Assembly (NCBI GenBank): GCA_963785645.1
Contig: CAWAWG010000004.1
Coordinates: 496,001-560,000 of the forward strand
Source: Trebonia sp963785645
GTDB taxonomy: Bacteria > Actinomycetota > Actinomycetes > Streptosporangiales > Streptosporangiaceae
Reading direction: 5' to 3'
Length of the DNA stretch: 64,000 nt
The position numbers and the translations under genes were made by a program. This document shows positions 24,184-33,827 of the stretch, one piece after another. Below the pieces are notes generated by a model. It saw only the letters and a program-made list of their open reading frames with translations, was not told the origin of the DNA and searched no databases. Position 1 is the stretch's first letter; each line of letters opens with the position of its first letter.

Positions 24184-25242
24184 TCAGTCGGCTAGCGACA
24201 CCGACGTGACGAGTTCCGTATCCGAAGCCGTGCAGCCGGTACCCACTACCCACGCCTGGCTCGACGTGGCGATGATGTAGGCCGCCGACCCCTGGTAGGT
24301 GGCCAGGTCAACCAGACGGGGGGACTGACCGCCGGTCACGCTGGAAACGCAACCCTGCAGCGTCGCAGTCGGGCTGTTGCCGGCCCCGCCCCCGGCGTTC
24401 AGCCTGGCCTGTACCTGCGCGGCCAGGGTTGCCGCCTCGTATTTGGTCCCGCTCGCGGTGACCACAAAGGAAACCGACGCCGTTGGACTCGGAACCGGAA
24501 TTGTCGGTGCGGGGGCTGACCGGGTCGGTGCCGGTGTCGGTGACGGAGCAGGTGCCGACGCCGATGACGATGATGCCGACGCTGACGCCGCGGCCGAGGC
24601 CGATGATGACGAGGCCGATGGAGCCGGTGCCGTTGCGGATGACGACGAGACGGACGTCTTCCCCGAACTCGTCCCCGTCCCCGTCCCCGCCCCCGCCGGC
24701 GCCAATGTTGTCGCTCTCGGCTCGTGGCCTGATCCGGCCGACGCCGCTGTGACCGATGGAAGCGGCGCGTTGACTTGTCCCGAGCTTCCCGCTGCGGCCG
24801 GGCCTCCCGCGACCGGCGGCGCACTTGAGTACGTTGGCGAACTGCCTTGCGACAGCGCGAACCCGAGGGCGGCGAAAACCACGCAGACCACCAGTGAGAG
24901 GGTGACAAGGGTGGACCGCGAACGGTAGTCCCGGCGCGGTCCGCCACCGCCCTGGCGCCGTCTCAGGCGCGCTCGTACCCCCTTGGAGCCGAGCGTCCTT
25001 GAGGCATCCGCGGGGGCCGCGTGATCCACTCGCGTGGCGGTCACTTCTCGAGTGGCGGCCTCGGCCGCGAGCGCCGCGTAGATCCGCGTCTCGAAGGCCT
25101 CTGGCAGATCGGGAACGGGAACGGAGGACAGGTACGCGGAGACCTCGGACAGCTGTGCTTCGACCGCTGGGTCGAGTTGCTCAGCCTGTCCGGGAAATTC
25201 GTCTTCCGGCTCTTCCCACTCGGGTGGCCAGTGACCGCTCAT
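24184..25242 (-). CDS. Probable SigM-associated membrane protein (anti-sigma-like)
   Basis: A 352-residue single-pass membrane protein. An acidic cytoplasmic N-terminus includes a short helical region (DPAVEAQLSEVSAYLSSVPV). A membrane segment lies at about 110-131 (TLVTLSLVVCVVFAALGFAL), then a Ser/Ala/Pro-rich spacer of about 140 residues, and an extracytoplasmic C-domain with two Cys. Its ATG overlaps the sigM stop (ATGA), so the two are translationally coupled. The position equals that of Mycobacterium rsmA. There is no zinc HxxxCxxC motif, so it is not a ZAS anti-sigma. The role as sigM regulator is inferred from place and topology. Confidence 0.65.
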   Translation of the reverse strand: MSGHWPPEWEEPEDEFPGQAEQLDPAVEAQLSEVSAYLSSVPVPDLPEAFETRIYAALAAEAATREVTATRVDHAAPADASRTLGSKGVRARLRRRQGGGGPRRDYRSRSTLVTLSLVVCVVFAALGFALSQGSSPTYSSAPPVAGGPAAAGSSGQVNAPLPSVTAASAGSGHEPRATTLAPAGAGTGTGTSSGKTSVSSSSATAPAPSASSSSASAAASASASSSSASAPAPSPTPAPTRSAPAPTIPVPSPTASVSFVVTASGTKYEAATLAAQVQARLNAGGGAGNSPTATLQGCVSSVTGGQSPRLVDLATYQGSAAYIIATSSQAWVVGTGCTASDTELVTSVSLAD

Positions 25243-25871
25243 GCGCCTCCTCCCTGTTCAGATGAGACGCCGTCGGTGACTGCCTGGTTCCGTCCGCCCG
25301 GATAATCGCTACGCAGATGCGAAAGATAGGGGAGCAGCTTCGCCCTGCCCCGTGCGCACCGGCTCTTCACCGTGCCCTCAGTGACACCAAGGATCATCCC
25401 GGCGTCGGCGACCGAATAGCCGAGCATGTCCACGAGGACGAGCGCCGCCCGTTGCGTCGGCGGGAGGGTTCGCATCGCCGCCTGTACATCGAGCCGGGAG
25501 TCCGTGCTCGCGGTGCTGTCCGCCTTCTGCCGGGGCTCCGGGCCCGGCAGGTCATCCGGGTCACCCGACCAGCCGACGGACTGGGCCGACCTTCGGCGCA
25601 GCAAATCAAGCGATGCGTTGACGACGATCCGGTGCAGCCAGGTCGTCACCGCGGACTCGCCACGGAAATTGCCGGCCCGGCGGAAAGCCGAGATCATCGC
25701 CTCCTGCAGCGCGTCGGCGGCGTCGTCGGGGTCACAGGCGATGCGCAGCGCCACGGCCCAGAGCCGGTTCTTGTGCCGGCTGAACAGCACGCCGAACGCA
25801 TCGGCATCGCCTTGGACATGCCGCTGGAGCAGCGTGGCGTCTGATGGCTCGCCGGGAGCCAGGCCCGACAT
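25239..25871 (-). CDS. sigM: ECF RNA polymerase sigma factor SigM
   Basis: A 210-residue ECF sigma factor. Region 2 is visible as DADAFGVLFSRHKNRLWAVA with DAADALQEAMISAFRRAGNF and the -10 reading part TWLHRIVVNASLDLLRRR. Region 4 is LPPTQRAALVLVDMLGYSVA with the helix-turn-helix ILGVTEGTVKSRCARGRAKL. It lies between the pseudokinase/murJ genes and its membrane partner, as SigM does in Mycobacterium and Streptomyces. It probably serves envelope or osmotic stress. Strand and overlap suggest an operon with the partner gene. Confidence 0.9.
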   Translation of the reverse strand: MSGLAPGEPSDATLLQRHVQGDADAFGVLFSRHKNRLWAVALRIACDPDDAADALQEAMISAFRRAGNFRGESAVTTWLHRIVVNASLDLLRRRSAQSVGWSGDPDDLPGPEPRQKADSTASTDSRLDVQAAMRTLPPTQRAALVLVDMLGYSVADAGMILGVTEGTVKSRCARGRAKLLPYLSHLRSDYPGGRNQAVTDGVSSEQGGGA

Positions 25872-25916
25872 AAGAACCCTTTTCTTTTAGCGTTCCTGGT
25901 CTTACTCCGGCCGCCG

Positions 25917-27587
25917 TCAGGAGGTTCCTGAGGTGTCGCTGCCGCGTACCACGACGTTGTAGATCTGGCCCTCGTAGTAGGCGTCTCCGCCTGAAGCACC
26001 CGCAGGAGGAGTTGTCAGTTGGGGCAGGCTAGTGAGCCAGATCAGCACGTACTGGCCGGTGGCCTGGCTATTGATCTGGAACTTGTGGTCGCCAGAGACG
26101 GAAACCGAGGGCGAGACGAGGGTGAAGTTGGTTAGCGCCGTCGCCTTCGTATCCGTGGGGTTGTTGCCGAGGTAGACCGACGCGGTGGTCAGACCGCTCG
26201 AGCTAAACAGCACCTCGACCTGGCTGAGCCGCACTTCCTTACCCATGTTGACGAGCAGTCCGGTTCCCGGCTTCAGGCCGCCGAGTTTGGGGCTGTTGAG
26301 GTAGTAAGAGGTCGACCAGGCGGTGGAGAGGCTGTTGTCGATGGCCCCCTGCACGCTGACCTGGTTCTCGGTGTTGCCGGGCGGGGTGCCGTAGGGGTTG
26401 AAGGTGACGACTCCCTTCGGCTTGAGCGCCGCCCCGGCCGCCGGGGCGGACGCTGAGGTCGACGCTTGCGAGCCGCCGGTCACCGCTGGCGGGCCCGACT
26501 TGCGGAAGCCGACGACCCACACCAGCACCGCGATGACGGCGAGCACGAGCACGGTAACAGCGGTCGCCATCACGCGGCTGGTGCCGCCTCGGCCGCCCGC
26601 CGGGTACTGCGTGCCGGTGTACTGCATTCCCCCGTACCCGGCCGCGGGCTGCGGCTGCTGCTGGTAGGGCGCAGTCCCGCTTGGCCCGGAAGCGGACCAG
26701 GTGTCCGGGTTATTCGGGTCTGGCGGGTATCCGCCGCCGTAACCGTCGTAGCCGCCCCGGCCCTGGTAGCCGGGGGGCACCGGCGGCGCGGGCTCGGGAA
26801 GCGGCGCCGGCGGGGCCACCGCGGCGAGCGCGTCGGCGAATTCGGCGGGCGACTGGATCGCCGGTCCGTGCCGGTTCGGACGCTGCAGCAGCGCCCGGGT
26901 GATCACGCCGTCGATGGCGGACGAGACGTCCGCGGACACCTGGCGAGGGGTGCAGACCATGCCGTCCGAGACGGGAGCCGCGGGTAGCCGCGTCGGCTCC
27001 TCGCCCGGCCAGTAGCCCGTCAGGGCCGCATAGAGCAGTGCGGCGAGCGCGAGCGTGTCCGCGATCGCCGGGTCGTAGGCGGCGGCACCAGTCAGGCCGT
27101 CGCCGGCCAGCGCGGCATCGATGCCCAGTCCGGTGATCTTGATACCGCTGCCATGGGACCAGCGCAGCGTGTCCGGGGTCAGCCGCAGATGCGCCTGGCC
27201 GAGGGCGTGCGCGCCGGCCACCGCACGGGCCGCGTCGCAGATCAGGGAGCACGCGCGGGCCAAGTCAAGCGGTCCGCCTGCTTCAAGGATCTCGGTGAGT
27301 GACTCGCCGCCCACCCACTCGAGGACGATGTAGGCCTGGCCGCCGCCGTCTTCGACATCGAAGACCTGGGACATACGCGGGTCGGTCAGCCTGCTGGCCG
27401 CCCGCGCGGCCGTCACGACCTGGTGGATTCGCGGGAAACCGGACGCGAACGTCAAAATGGAGACGGGGCGCGCGAGCGTCTCGTCAATGGCCTTCCACAG
27501 GGTCCAGCCGTTGCCGACGACCATCTGGTCCACGAGCCGGTATCGTCCGGCGAGTCGTGTTCCTGGTTCAGAGGTGTACGTGCTCAT
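25917..27587 (-). CDS. Membrane pseudokinase with extracytoplasmic domain
   Basis: A 556-residue protein with a protein-kinase-like domain (about 10-280), a Pro/Gly/Tyr-rich linker, one membrane segment (VMATAVTVLVLAVIAVLVWV) and an extracytoplasmic discoidin-like beta domain (ENQVSVQGAIDNSLSTAWST, VRLSQVEVLF). Catalytic residues are missing: the HRDLKPxN region reads AHLRLTPDTL and the DFG region reads TGLGIDAAL, so it should not phosphorylate. In Mycobacterium the same pseudokinase is fused to the end of MurJ (MviN, Rv3910) and recruits the FHA protein FhaA. Here it is a separate gene just downstream of murJ. Confidence 0.85.
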   Translation of the reverse strand: MSTYTSEPGTRLAGRYRLVDQMVVGNGWTLWKAIDETLARPVSILTFASGFPRIHQVVTAARAASRLTDPRMSQVFDVEDGGGQAYIVLEWVGGESLTEILEAGGPLDLARACSLICDAARAVAGAHALGQAHLRLTPDTLRWSHGSGIKITGLGIDAALAGDGLTGAAAYDPAIADTLALAALLYAALTGYWPGEEPTRLPAAPVSDGMVCTPRQVSADVSSAIDGVITRALLQRPNRHGPAIQSPAEFADALAAVAPPAPLPEPAPPVPPGYQGRGGYDGYGGGYPPDPNNPDTWSASGPSGTAPYQQQPQPAAGYGGMQYTGTQYPAGGRGGTSRVMATAVTVLVLAVIAVLVWVVGFRKSGPPAVTGGSQASTSASAPAAGAALKPKGVVTFNPYGTPPGNTENQVSVQGAIDNSLSTAWSTSYYLNSPKLGGLKPGTGLLVNMGKEVRLSQVEVLFSSSGLTTASVYLGNNPTDTKATALTNFTLVSPSVSVSGDHKFQINSQATGQYVLIWLTSLPQLTTPPAGASGGDAYYEGQIYNVVVRGSDTSGTS

Positions 27588-27849
27588 ACGTTAGCGTCAA
27601 GAGCGGGGCCGGCTCTCGGCCTCCTTCCAGCCCCGGAAATCCCACGGTCACCGTCCCATGCTAGTGTCTGACGCTCGCCGAGATCCGGCGACTGGCACAA
27701 GGCATCCGACAGGCCGCCTTACCGTTATATGCGAATACCGCCGCCGTCGCACACCCGGACACGCCGTGATCTCACGTGTAATCCTGGGCATGCGAGATGT
27801 TTGGCAAGACGTCATCACCTAGTCATCCTCGATCACTCCTTGCCGAGAT

Positions 27850-30108
27850 CTACCTAAAGCGTCCGAGGACAGACCGCGTCAGGGTGCGGAATTCCTCGAT
27901 GCCGAGCAGCCGCGCACAGATCGCGTAAAGCACCAGCGCGCCGCTGCCGCCCACCACTGTGGCGATAAACCCGTAAAGGGGCCCCTGGTGCATGAACGAT
28001 CCCACGATCGCCATGATCACCAGGGCAAATAGCAGGCCAGGCACCGTGGCGAGGAACATGCGCACCAGCGACCTGGTGATCCGCCACCCGTCGAGCGACC
28101 CGATCCGGCGCAGCAGCAGCGGCCAGGCCAGGATCGCCCCGGACACCGTCACCAGGTCGTAGGCGAAGGCGAGGCCGATGACGGTCCGGGTCGGCGGCAG
28201 CACCTCCAGGGCGACCAGGTAGCCGATCACGCCGACGATGAGCATCACCATGCCGAGGATGGCCGGGGTCTTGTTCTCCCGGAACGAGTAGAACACCCGC
28301 AGCTGGAGCTGGGTGAACATGAACGGGACGAGCCCGACGGAGAACGCGCCGAACACCTCGCCGATGTACCGGGCCTCATCCGTCGTGGTGCGTCCGTGGG
28401 CGAACAGGAGCTCGGCTATCGGCGCGCCGAGCACGCCGAGGAATACCGCCGCCGGGACCACGATGACCGAGGCGATCCTGACGCCCTTGGAGAAGTCGTC
28501 GCGCACGAGCGAGTACCGCCGGTCGGTCGCGTGGCCGCTCATCCGGGGCAGCAGCGCGCTGATGACCGAGATGCCGACGATCGCGTACGGCAGCTGGAAG
28601 AGCTGGTAGGCATAGGAATAAGCGGAGAAGCCGACGCCGGTGACGGCCGGGTGCAGGTGCGCGGCCGAGTTCGAGGCCGAGTTCGCTACCCGCTGCGCGA
28701 CCAGGTTGCCGAGCCACTGGGTCACCACGTATCCGAACATCCAGCCCGACATCCGGCCGATCTCGGAGATCTCCGAGCGACGGAAATCAAAGGTGAGCCG
28801 CATGCTGAACCCGGCGCGCCACATGATGGGGAACAGGCAGAGCGACTGGATCACGATGCCGAGCGTGGTGCCGATACCCAGCAGGTTGACGCCGAAGCTG
28901 GAGACGGTATCGGCCGAGATGCTGTGGTCGGTCGCCATGTACAGCAGGGCGACCAGGATGACCACGACATTATTGATGACCGGCGTCCACATGTTGGGCC
29001 CGAACCGGCCGCGCACGTTGAGCACCGCGCCGAGCAGCGAGTCCATCCCGTAGAAGAAGATCTGCGGTATGAAGAAGTAGGCGAACTCCACCATGACGTG
29101 GTGCTCACCGGCGTTCGTGATGTTGCTGCCGTACAGGTCGACGATCGGGCCGGCCAGCAGCGTGGCCACCACGGTGATGAGCAGCAGGGACACCACGCCG
29201 AGGGAGTAGATCCGCTGCGCGTACCCCTCGCCCCGGTCCGGGTCCTCCTTGGCCGCGCGGACCAGCATCGGGACGACGACCGAGGTGAAGATGCCGCCGA
29301 GCATCAGGTAGTACACGGTGTTCGGCAGCGTGTTGGAGTTGTTGTACGCGTCGGCCAGCGTGCTCTGGCCGAGAGCGATCACCAGCACGAGCGTGCGCAG
29401 GAACCCGGTGCCTCTGGACGCGACCGTGCCGAGCGCCATGACCTTGCTCGACCGGACGAGGTTCGGCGACGTGTCTTCCGCGGCCCGCTGCGGCCCGGTC
29501 GGCGGGACCAGGTCGGCATCCGGCTCAAGGACGCGGGTGCGGCTGTCCTGGGCCTCCGGCGGCGCGGCGCCGGCCGCGCGGTCCGCCGGAACGAAACGCG
29601 GCGCCGGCCGAGGCGGCGCCTCCGGGTATTCAAACGGCTGGAAGGACGGCTGCGGGTAGCCCGCGGGCACCATGGGGAGGAACGCCGTCGGCATCGGGGC
29701 GGGCCGCTCCCGCTCAGCGCCGGGGATGTACCCCTCGCGCGGCGTAAACGTGGGACGCGGCTTGCTGTCCCTGTTCCGCGAGTGCCGCGGGCCCGTCCGC
29801 TCTTTCCCGCTGGGCGGATGCGGCGTGAACGACGGCCCGGTCGCCGGTTCCCTCGGGGTCGGCGGTGGCGGCGGGTACGGGTCGTACCCGGGCGATGCCG
29901 GGTCCAGGACGCCAGGAGGAGGAGGCACATCGTAACGCGGCGGCCCCATGAAGGTAGGCGGCTCCTGGGACAGAGCGCCCGGCTGGCTCGGTGTTCTCGG
30001 CAGGTCCGGTGCACTCGGCTCGCGCGGTACGAACCGAGGCTGGCTCGCCTCCGGCGGATCCTCGCCATCGGGATAGGGCGATCCGGGTGGCCTCGTCGGC
30101 CTGGTCAT
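27850..30108 (-). CDS. murJ: Lipid II flippase MurJ
   Basis: A MOP-superfamily flippase that moves lipid II outward for peptidoglycan synthesis. The first 215 or so residues are a cytoplasmic Pro-rich extension. The membrane core follows, with SKVMALGTVASRGTGFLRTL, PNTVYYLMLGGIFTSVVVPM and MDSLLGAVLNVRGRFGPNMW, and many further hydrophobic segments. It has 752 residues, long because of the extension. The start ATG overlaps the stop of the DUF6049 gene (30105-30108), so both are coupled. The regulatory pseudokinase follows 262 bp downstream. Confidence 0.93.
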   Translation of the reverse strand: MTRPTRPPGSPYPDGEDPPEASQPRFVPREPSAPDLPRTPSQPGALSQEPPTFMGPPRYDVPPPPGVLDPASPGYDPYPPPPPTPREPATGPSFTPHPPSGKERTGPRHSRNRDSKPRPTFTPREGYIPGAERERPAPMPTAFLPMVPAGYPQPSFQPFEYPEAPPRPAPRFVPADRAAGAAPPEAQDSRTRVLEPDADLVPPTGPQRAAEDTSPNLVRSSKVMALGTVASRGTGFLRTLVLVIALGQSTLADAYNNSNTLPNTVYYLMLGGIFTSVVVPMLVRAAKEDPDRGEGYAQRIYSLGVVSLLLITVVATLLAGPIVDLYGSNITNAGEHHVMVEFAYFFIPQIFFYGMDSLLGAVLNVRGRFGPNMWTPVINNVVVILVALLYMATDHSISADTVSSFGVNLLGIGTTLGIVIQSLCLFPIMWRAGFSMRLTFDFRRSEISEIGRMSGWMFGYVVTQWLGNLVAQRVANSASNSAAHLHPAVTGVGFSAYSYAYQLFQLPYAIVGISVISALLPRMSGHATDRRYSLVRDDFSKGVRIASVIVVPAAVFLGVLGAPIAELLFAHGRTTTDEARYIGEVFGAFSVGLVPFMFTQLQLRVFYSFRENKTPAILGMVMLIVGVIGYLVALEVLPPTRTVIGLAFAYDLVTVSGAILAWPLLLRRIGSLDGWRITRSLVRMFLATVPGLLFALVIMAIVGSFMHQGPLYGFIATVVGGSGALVLYAICARLLGIEEFRTLTRSVLGRFR

Positions 30109-32294
30109 CCGGCGCCTCCAGCATCGGCCGTTTTGTCAGCACTGTCACCGTTCCCGGCGCCGGCGAGCCGCCTGCGGCGCAGCCGGTAGGCCGACGTCAG
30201 GACGAGAATACCGAGCGCGCCGCCGATGATGATGAGCAGCAGCCGTCCGAACTGTGTCACCTCAACGCTGAGAGACTTTGCGGACCCCAACGGCGACCCG
30301 TCCTGTGTCATCAACTGTAGCTGCACCGTGGAGGTTCCTATGGAGGCTGAATGCACTTGTATATGGGCGGTGTTGCTCCCTTGCCCCTGCACGGTCAGGC
30401 GTGCGGCGGACGGGCCCACCTGAAGCTGGCTTCCCGGCGGGGTGCTGGCCGCCACCTGAACCTGGATCGGCCAGTCGAGGCCGTTCTGCACCGACACCGG
30501 GGTCTCGCCCGACTTCCCCGTCAGCAGGATCTTGTTGCTGACGATCATCACTACCTTGCCCTCGGAATAATTCAGGTAGTCGTTCAGCTGGCTCATCGCC
30601 AGCCACCCGCCGGGCGCGCCGCGGCCGCGCCAGGCCGACGACTCGACGGTCGCGAGCGCCGAGTCCAGCGAGTCGAGCGTGCTGGCGGGCGGCCGGTACA
30701 GGAGGTTCTCGAACAGGGAGAGGCTCACCTGGACCGAGGCGAGGTGAGCAAGGTAGGTGTTGCTCAGTTCGGCGCTGCTCGCCTCCTTCGACGGGACATG
30801 CGTGGTCGACGGCAGTGTCGCCGCCTCGGTGGCGAGCGCGGACAAGCCGACCGGGTGCAGCCATGGCGCGCGGGTCATCGAAAGGACCGCGTTGGCCTCT
30901 GCCGGTGACGGATCCCACCCCGTCGGCGGTGCGATCACCAGGGACCGCTCAGTGTTGGGCAGCTCGGCCGCGATCATCGCGGTCTGCGCGAGGAAGTCCT
31001 GGGTGAAGGCGAACGTGCCCGCCTCGCTGGCCGACGCCGACGCCGTGCCGAGCAGACTGGTGATCCGCGAGTTCGCGAAAAGCACCGACATGCTGGTCCC
31101 TTGGCCGTTGACGGTCCGGGCGAGCGCGTCTTCGCCGCCCGACTCAGTCGGCGATTCCGGCTGGTCGCTGCTCAGGACCACGGTATTGACGCCGCCTTCG
31201 TCGGCGAGGCTGGTCAGCACGCCGAGGTCGGCCTCGCCGTCGGCCGGCCAGGCTGCCTTAAGCACAGCCCCGTCCCCGGTACCAGTGCCGTTTCTCCCGA
31301 ACGTATCCGGCAGAATCTGGCCGGCCACGCTATCGCCCACCTGGTAGGCGGCCTGGATGTCGCGGTCAAGACCGGAGCGGCTGAGCGCGGCCACGTCGAC
31401 GTTGGCATACGGGGTCAGGAAGGCCGGTTCGCCCGCGGTAGAAGTCTGCAGCTTCGACAGCCAGTTCGCGGCCGCCGTGCTCGGCTGATGGGAGAAGCGG
31501 TCAGTGCACGTCGCCTTGCCCTGCGTGAAGTACTGCTTGGTCATCACGGACACATCGGAGAGCAGCGCCGGATCGATGTCCCAGGTGAGCTGATCGGTCC
31601 GCGCCCAGGCGGCACCCGTGTCAAGCAGGGTGGAGAGGCGGCCACCGGAAGCGACGTCGCCGGCCAGGTTGGGCGTCGCGAGCGTTTCCGGGCACGCGCC
31701 CTGCTGCGGCGTGTCCACGAGCGGCCATACCCATGCCGTCTGCAGTCCCCTGGGCTGGGCGGCAGCGGTGCTACCGGGCCAGAACGGCAGCAGGGTCCGT
31801 GCGTTCGCCGTGTCCGCGCTGCCCGCGGCACCGACCTGCACCTGGACGGGGAAGACGCCGAACTGGTCGAGCTGATCGTAGAAGGCCTGGGCCTGGAAGG
31901 ACACGGTCCATCGCACGGTCCGGCCGTTGGGGACGGCGGCGGTCACCTGGTACGGCAGGCCGGCCGGCTCAAGCAGGGGGGAAGTGCTGTTGGAGACACC
32001 GTTAGAGAAATCCGTCATCTGCGCCGGGAACTGGAACCCCTGGGTGCTCGTCGAGGCCTGCACGGAAATACCGGTGAGAGCCGACCCGGTGTGGTTGGCG
32101 AGCGTCCCGGACAGCGTGACCGTGGAGTCCGGGCCGGCGGTCGTCGGCGTCATCCCGGTGATGGAGACGGCGAGCGGCTGCTGGCCGACGGAGGCCCGCG
32201 CGGCCGGGACCGCCGCCGCCAGCGGGCCGACCGCGGCGAGGAGGAAAACGGTCAACGCACCTAGGGCACGGAGTACGGAGCGCACGGTTTGCAT
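30105..32294 (-). CDS. DUF6049 family envelope protein (Rv3909-like)
   Basis: A 729-residue protein with an N-terminal signal segment (VLRALGALTVFLLAAVGPLA), a large extracytoplasmic region beginning with a beta domain (PLAVSITGMTPTTAGPDSTV) and one C-terminal membrane span (LLLIIIGGALGILVLTSAYR) followed by a basic end. It sits upstream of murJ, as Rv3909 does in Mycobacterium, and may serve cell-wall synthesis with MurJ. No catalytic motif is evident. It diverges from pcnA with only 42 bp between the start codons. Confidence 0.75.
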   Translation of the reverse strand: MQTVRSVLRALGALTVFLLAAVGPLAAAVPAARASVGQQPLAVSITGMTPTTAGPDSTVTLSGTLANHTGSALTGISVQASTSTQGFQFPAQMTDFSNGVSNSTSPLLEPAGLPYQVTAAVPNGRTVRWTVSFQAQAFYDQLDQFGVFPVQVQVGAAGSADTANARTLLPFWPGSTAAAQPRGLQTAWVWPLVDTPQQGACPETLATPNLAGDVASGGRLSTLLDTGAAWARTDQLTWDIDPALLSDVSVMTKQYFTQGKATCTDRFSHQPSTAAANWLSKLQTSTAGEPAFLTPYANVDVAALSRSGLDRDIQAAYQVGDSVAGQILPDTFGRNGTGTGDGAVLKAAWPADGEADLGVLTSLADEGGVNTVVLSSDQPESPTESGGEDALARTVNGQGTSMSVLFANSRITSLLGTASASASEAGTFAFTQDFLAQTAMIAAELPNTERSLVIAPPTGWDPSPAEANAVLSMTRAPWLHPVGLSALATEAATLPSTTHVPSKEASSAELSNTYLAHLASVQVSLSLFENLLYRPPASTLDSLDSALATVESSAWRGRGAPGGWLAMSQLNDYLNYSEGKVVMIVSNKILLTGKSGETPVSVQNGLDWPIQVQVAASTPPGSQLQVGPSAARLTVQGQGSNTAHIQVHSASIGTSTVQLQLMTQDGSPLGSAKSLSVEVTQFGRLLLIIIGGALGILVLTSAYRLRRRRLAGAGNGDSADKTADAGGAG

Positions 32295-32336
32295 GTTATG
32301 GCCGTTCGCTACGAAGGGTTGGGGTAGATACCCTGA

Positions 32337-33827
32337 ATGCCCGTGTCAGAATCCACCTCCGTCGTATTGAAGGCTACCTTGAGCGCCGACCAGCGTAAGG
32401 CCGCCGCGGCTTTGCTGCGCGCCAGCATTCCGCCCACCGTGGCCGAGCTCGGCAGGCTCTTCACCGAGGCGGGGCACGAGCTCGCACTGGTCGGCGGGCC
32501 GGTGCGGGACGTGTTCCTCGGCGGCCGCCCGAAGGACCTCGACCTGACCACGGACGCGGTGCCCGAGCGGGTCCTCGAGATCACCCGCAGGTGGGCGGAC
32601 AAGACGTGGACGGTGGGGATCGAGTTCGGCACGATCGGCCTGCGCAAGCGTGATGAGATCTTCGAGATCACGACCTACCGGAGCGAGGCGTACGACCGTT
32701 CGTCGCGCAAGCCTGAGGTGAAGTACGGGACATCGCTTGTCGCGGACCTGGAGCGGCGGGACTTCACCATCAACGCGATGGCGGCCCGGCTGCCGTCGCT
32801 TGAGCTCGTCGACCCGTTTGGCGGGCTCGCGGCGCTGCAGGAGAAGGCGATAAGGACACCGGGGCGGCCGGAGGACTCCTTTTCCGATGACCCGCTGCGC
32901 ATTTTGCGGGCGGCGCGGTTCGCCGCCCGGCTCGGCTTCACGGTGGCCGATGACGTGCAGTCGGCGATGCGCGCGATGGCGGCCCGGCTGTCGATCGTTT
33001 CCGTGGAACGCGTCACCGACGAGCTCTCCAAGCTCATGCTGACCGCCGCGCCCGAGGTCGGCCTCGACCTGCTCGTGCGCACCGGGGTGGCCGAGGTCGT
33101 GCTGCCCGAGCTCCCCGCGCTGCGGATGGAAGTCGACGAGCACCACCGGCACAAAGACGTCTACACGCACTCGCTGATCGTGCTCCGCCAGGCGATCGAC
33201 CTGGAGCCGCGCTACGGCCTTGAGCCGGACCTCGTGCTGCGGCTCGCGGCGATCCTGCACGACATCGGCAAGCCGCGCACCCGGTCGCTGATGCCGGGCG
33301 GCAAGGTGGCCTTTCACCACCACGAGGTGGTCGGGGCGAAGATGGTGCGCAAGCGGCTGACCGAGCTCCGGTTCCCCAAGGAGGTCATCGCCGACGTGTC
33401 CGAGCTCGTGAAGCTGCACCTGCGGTTCCACGGCTACGGCGAAGGGGAGTGGACCGACTCGGCGGTGCGCCGGTACGTGAAGGACGCCGGCCCTCTGCTT
33501 ACCCGGCTGCACGCGCTGACCCGGGCCGACTGCACCACGCGGAACGCGAGGAAGGCCGCCCGCCTGGCGGCCACCTACGACGCGCTTGAGGCGCGGATCG
33601 AGGTACTGCGCGAGCAGGAGGAGCTCGACAAGATCAGGCCGGAGCTCGACGGCGAGCAGATCATGCGGATCCTCGGGCTCCAGCCGGGGCCGCTGGTCGG
33701 CAAGGCGTGGAACCACCTGCTCGAGCTCAGGCTTTCCGAGGGCATGGTCGGCCAGGAGCGGGCTACCGCCGAGCTGCTGGCGTGGGCTGAGCGGGAGGGG
33801 ATTGAGCCTCCCCCTTCGGCTTCGTGA
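32337..33827 (+). CDS. pcnA: CCA tRNA nucleotidyltransferase
   Basis: The enzyme (496 residues) that adds or repairs the 3' CCA of tRNA; the tRNA-Ile here has no encoded CCA. Class II nucleotidyltransferase motifs are LVGGPVRDVFLGGRPKDLDL and RRDFTINAMAA, then DPLRILRAARFAARLGF. A C-terminal HD domain follows (YTHSLIVLRQA, LHDIGKPRT, FHHHEVVGAKM). It is divergent from the DUF6049 gene, as in Mycobacterium, but without the intervening NUDIX gene (mutT4). Its last 65 bp overlap the MFS gene on the other strand. Confidence 0.95.
   Translation: MPVSESTSVVLKATLSADQRKAAAALLRASIPPTVAELGRLFTEAGHELALVGGPVRDVFLGGRPKDLDLTTDAVPERVLEITRRWADKTWTVGIEFGTIGLRKRDEIFEITTYRSEAYDRSSRKPEVKYGTSLVADLERRDFTINAMAARLPSLELVDPFGGLAALQEKAIRTPGRPEDSFSDDPLRILRAARFAARLGFTVADDVQSAMRAMAARLSIVSVERVTDELSKLMLTAAPEVGLDLLVRTGVAEVVLPELPALRMEVDEHHRHKDVYTHSLIVLRQAIDLEPRYGLEPDLVLRLAAILHDIGKPRTRSLMPGGKVAFHHHEVVGAKMVRKRLTELRFPKEVIADVSELVKLHLRFHGYGEGEWTDSAVRRYVKDAGPLLTRLHALTRADCTTRNARKAARLAATYDALEARIEVLREQEELDKIRPELDGEQIMRILGLQPGPLVGKAWNHLLELRLSEGMVGQERATAELLAWAEREGIEPPPSAS

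Noticed and set aside
24400..24760. Simple-sequence region suggesting a tandem repeat array
   Set aside because: It encodes the Ser/Ala/Pro spacer of the SigM-associated membrane protein; the units are not regular.
28396..30189. A 597-codon frame antisense to murJ
   Set aside because: MurJ is unmistakable on the other strand, and the antisense product is Arg/His/Gly-rich with no fold signature.
32346..33716. A 456-codon frame antisense to pcnA
   Set aside because: It is a shadow of the CCA-adding enzyme; it has no start context or recognisable domain.
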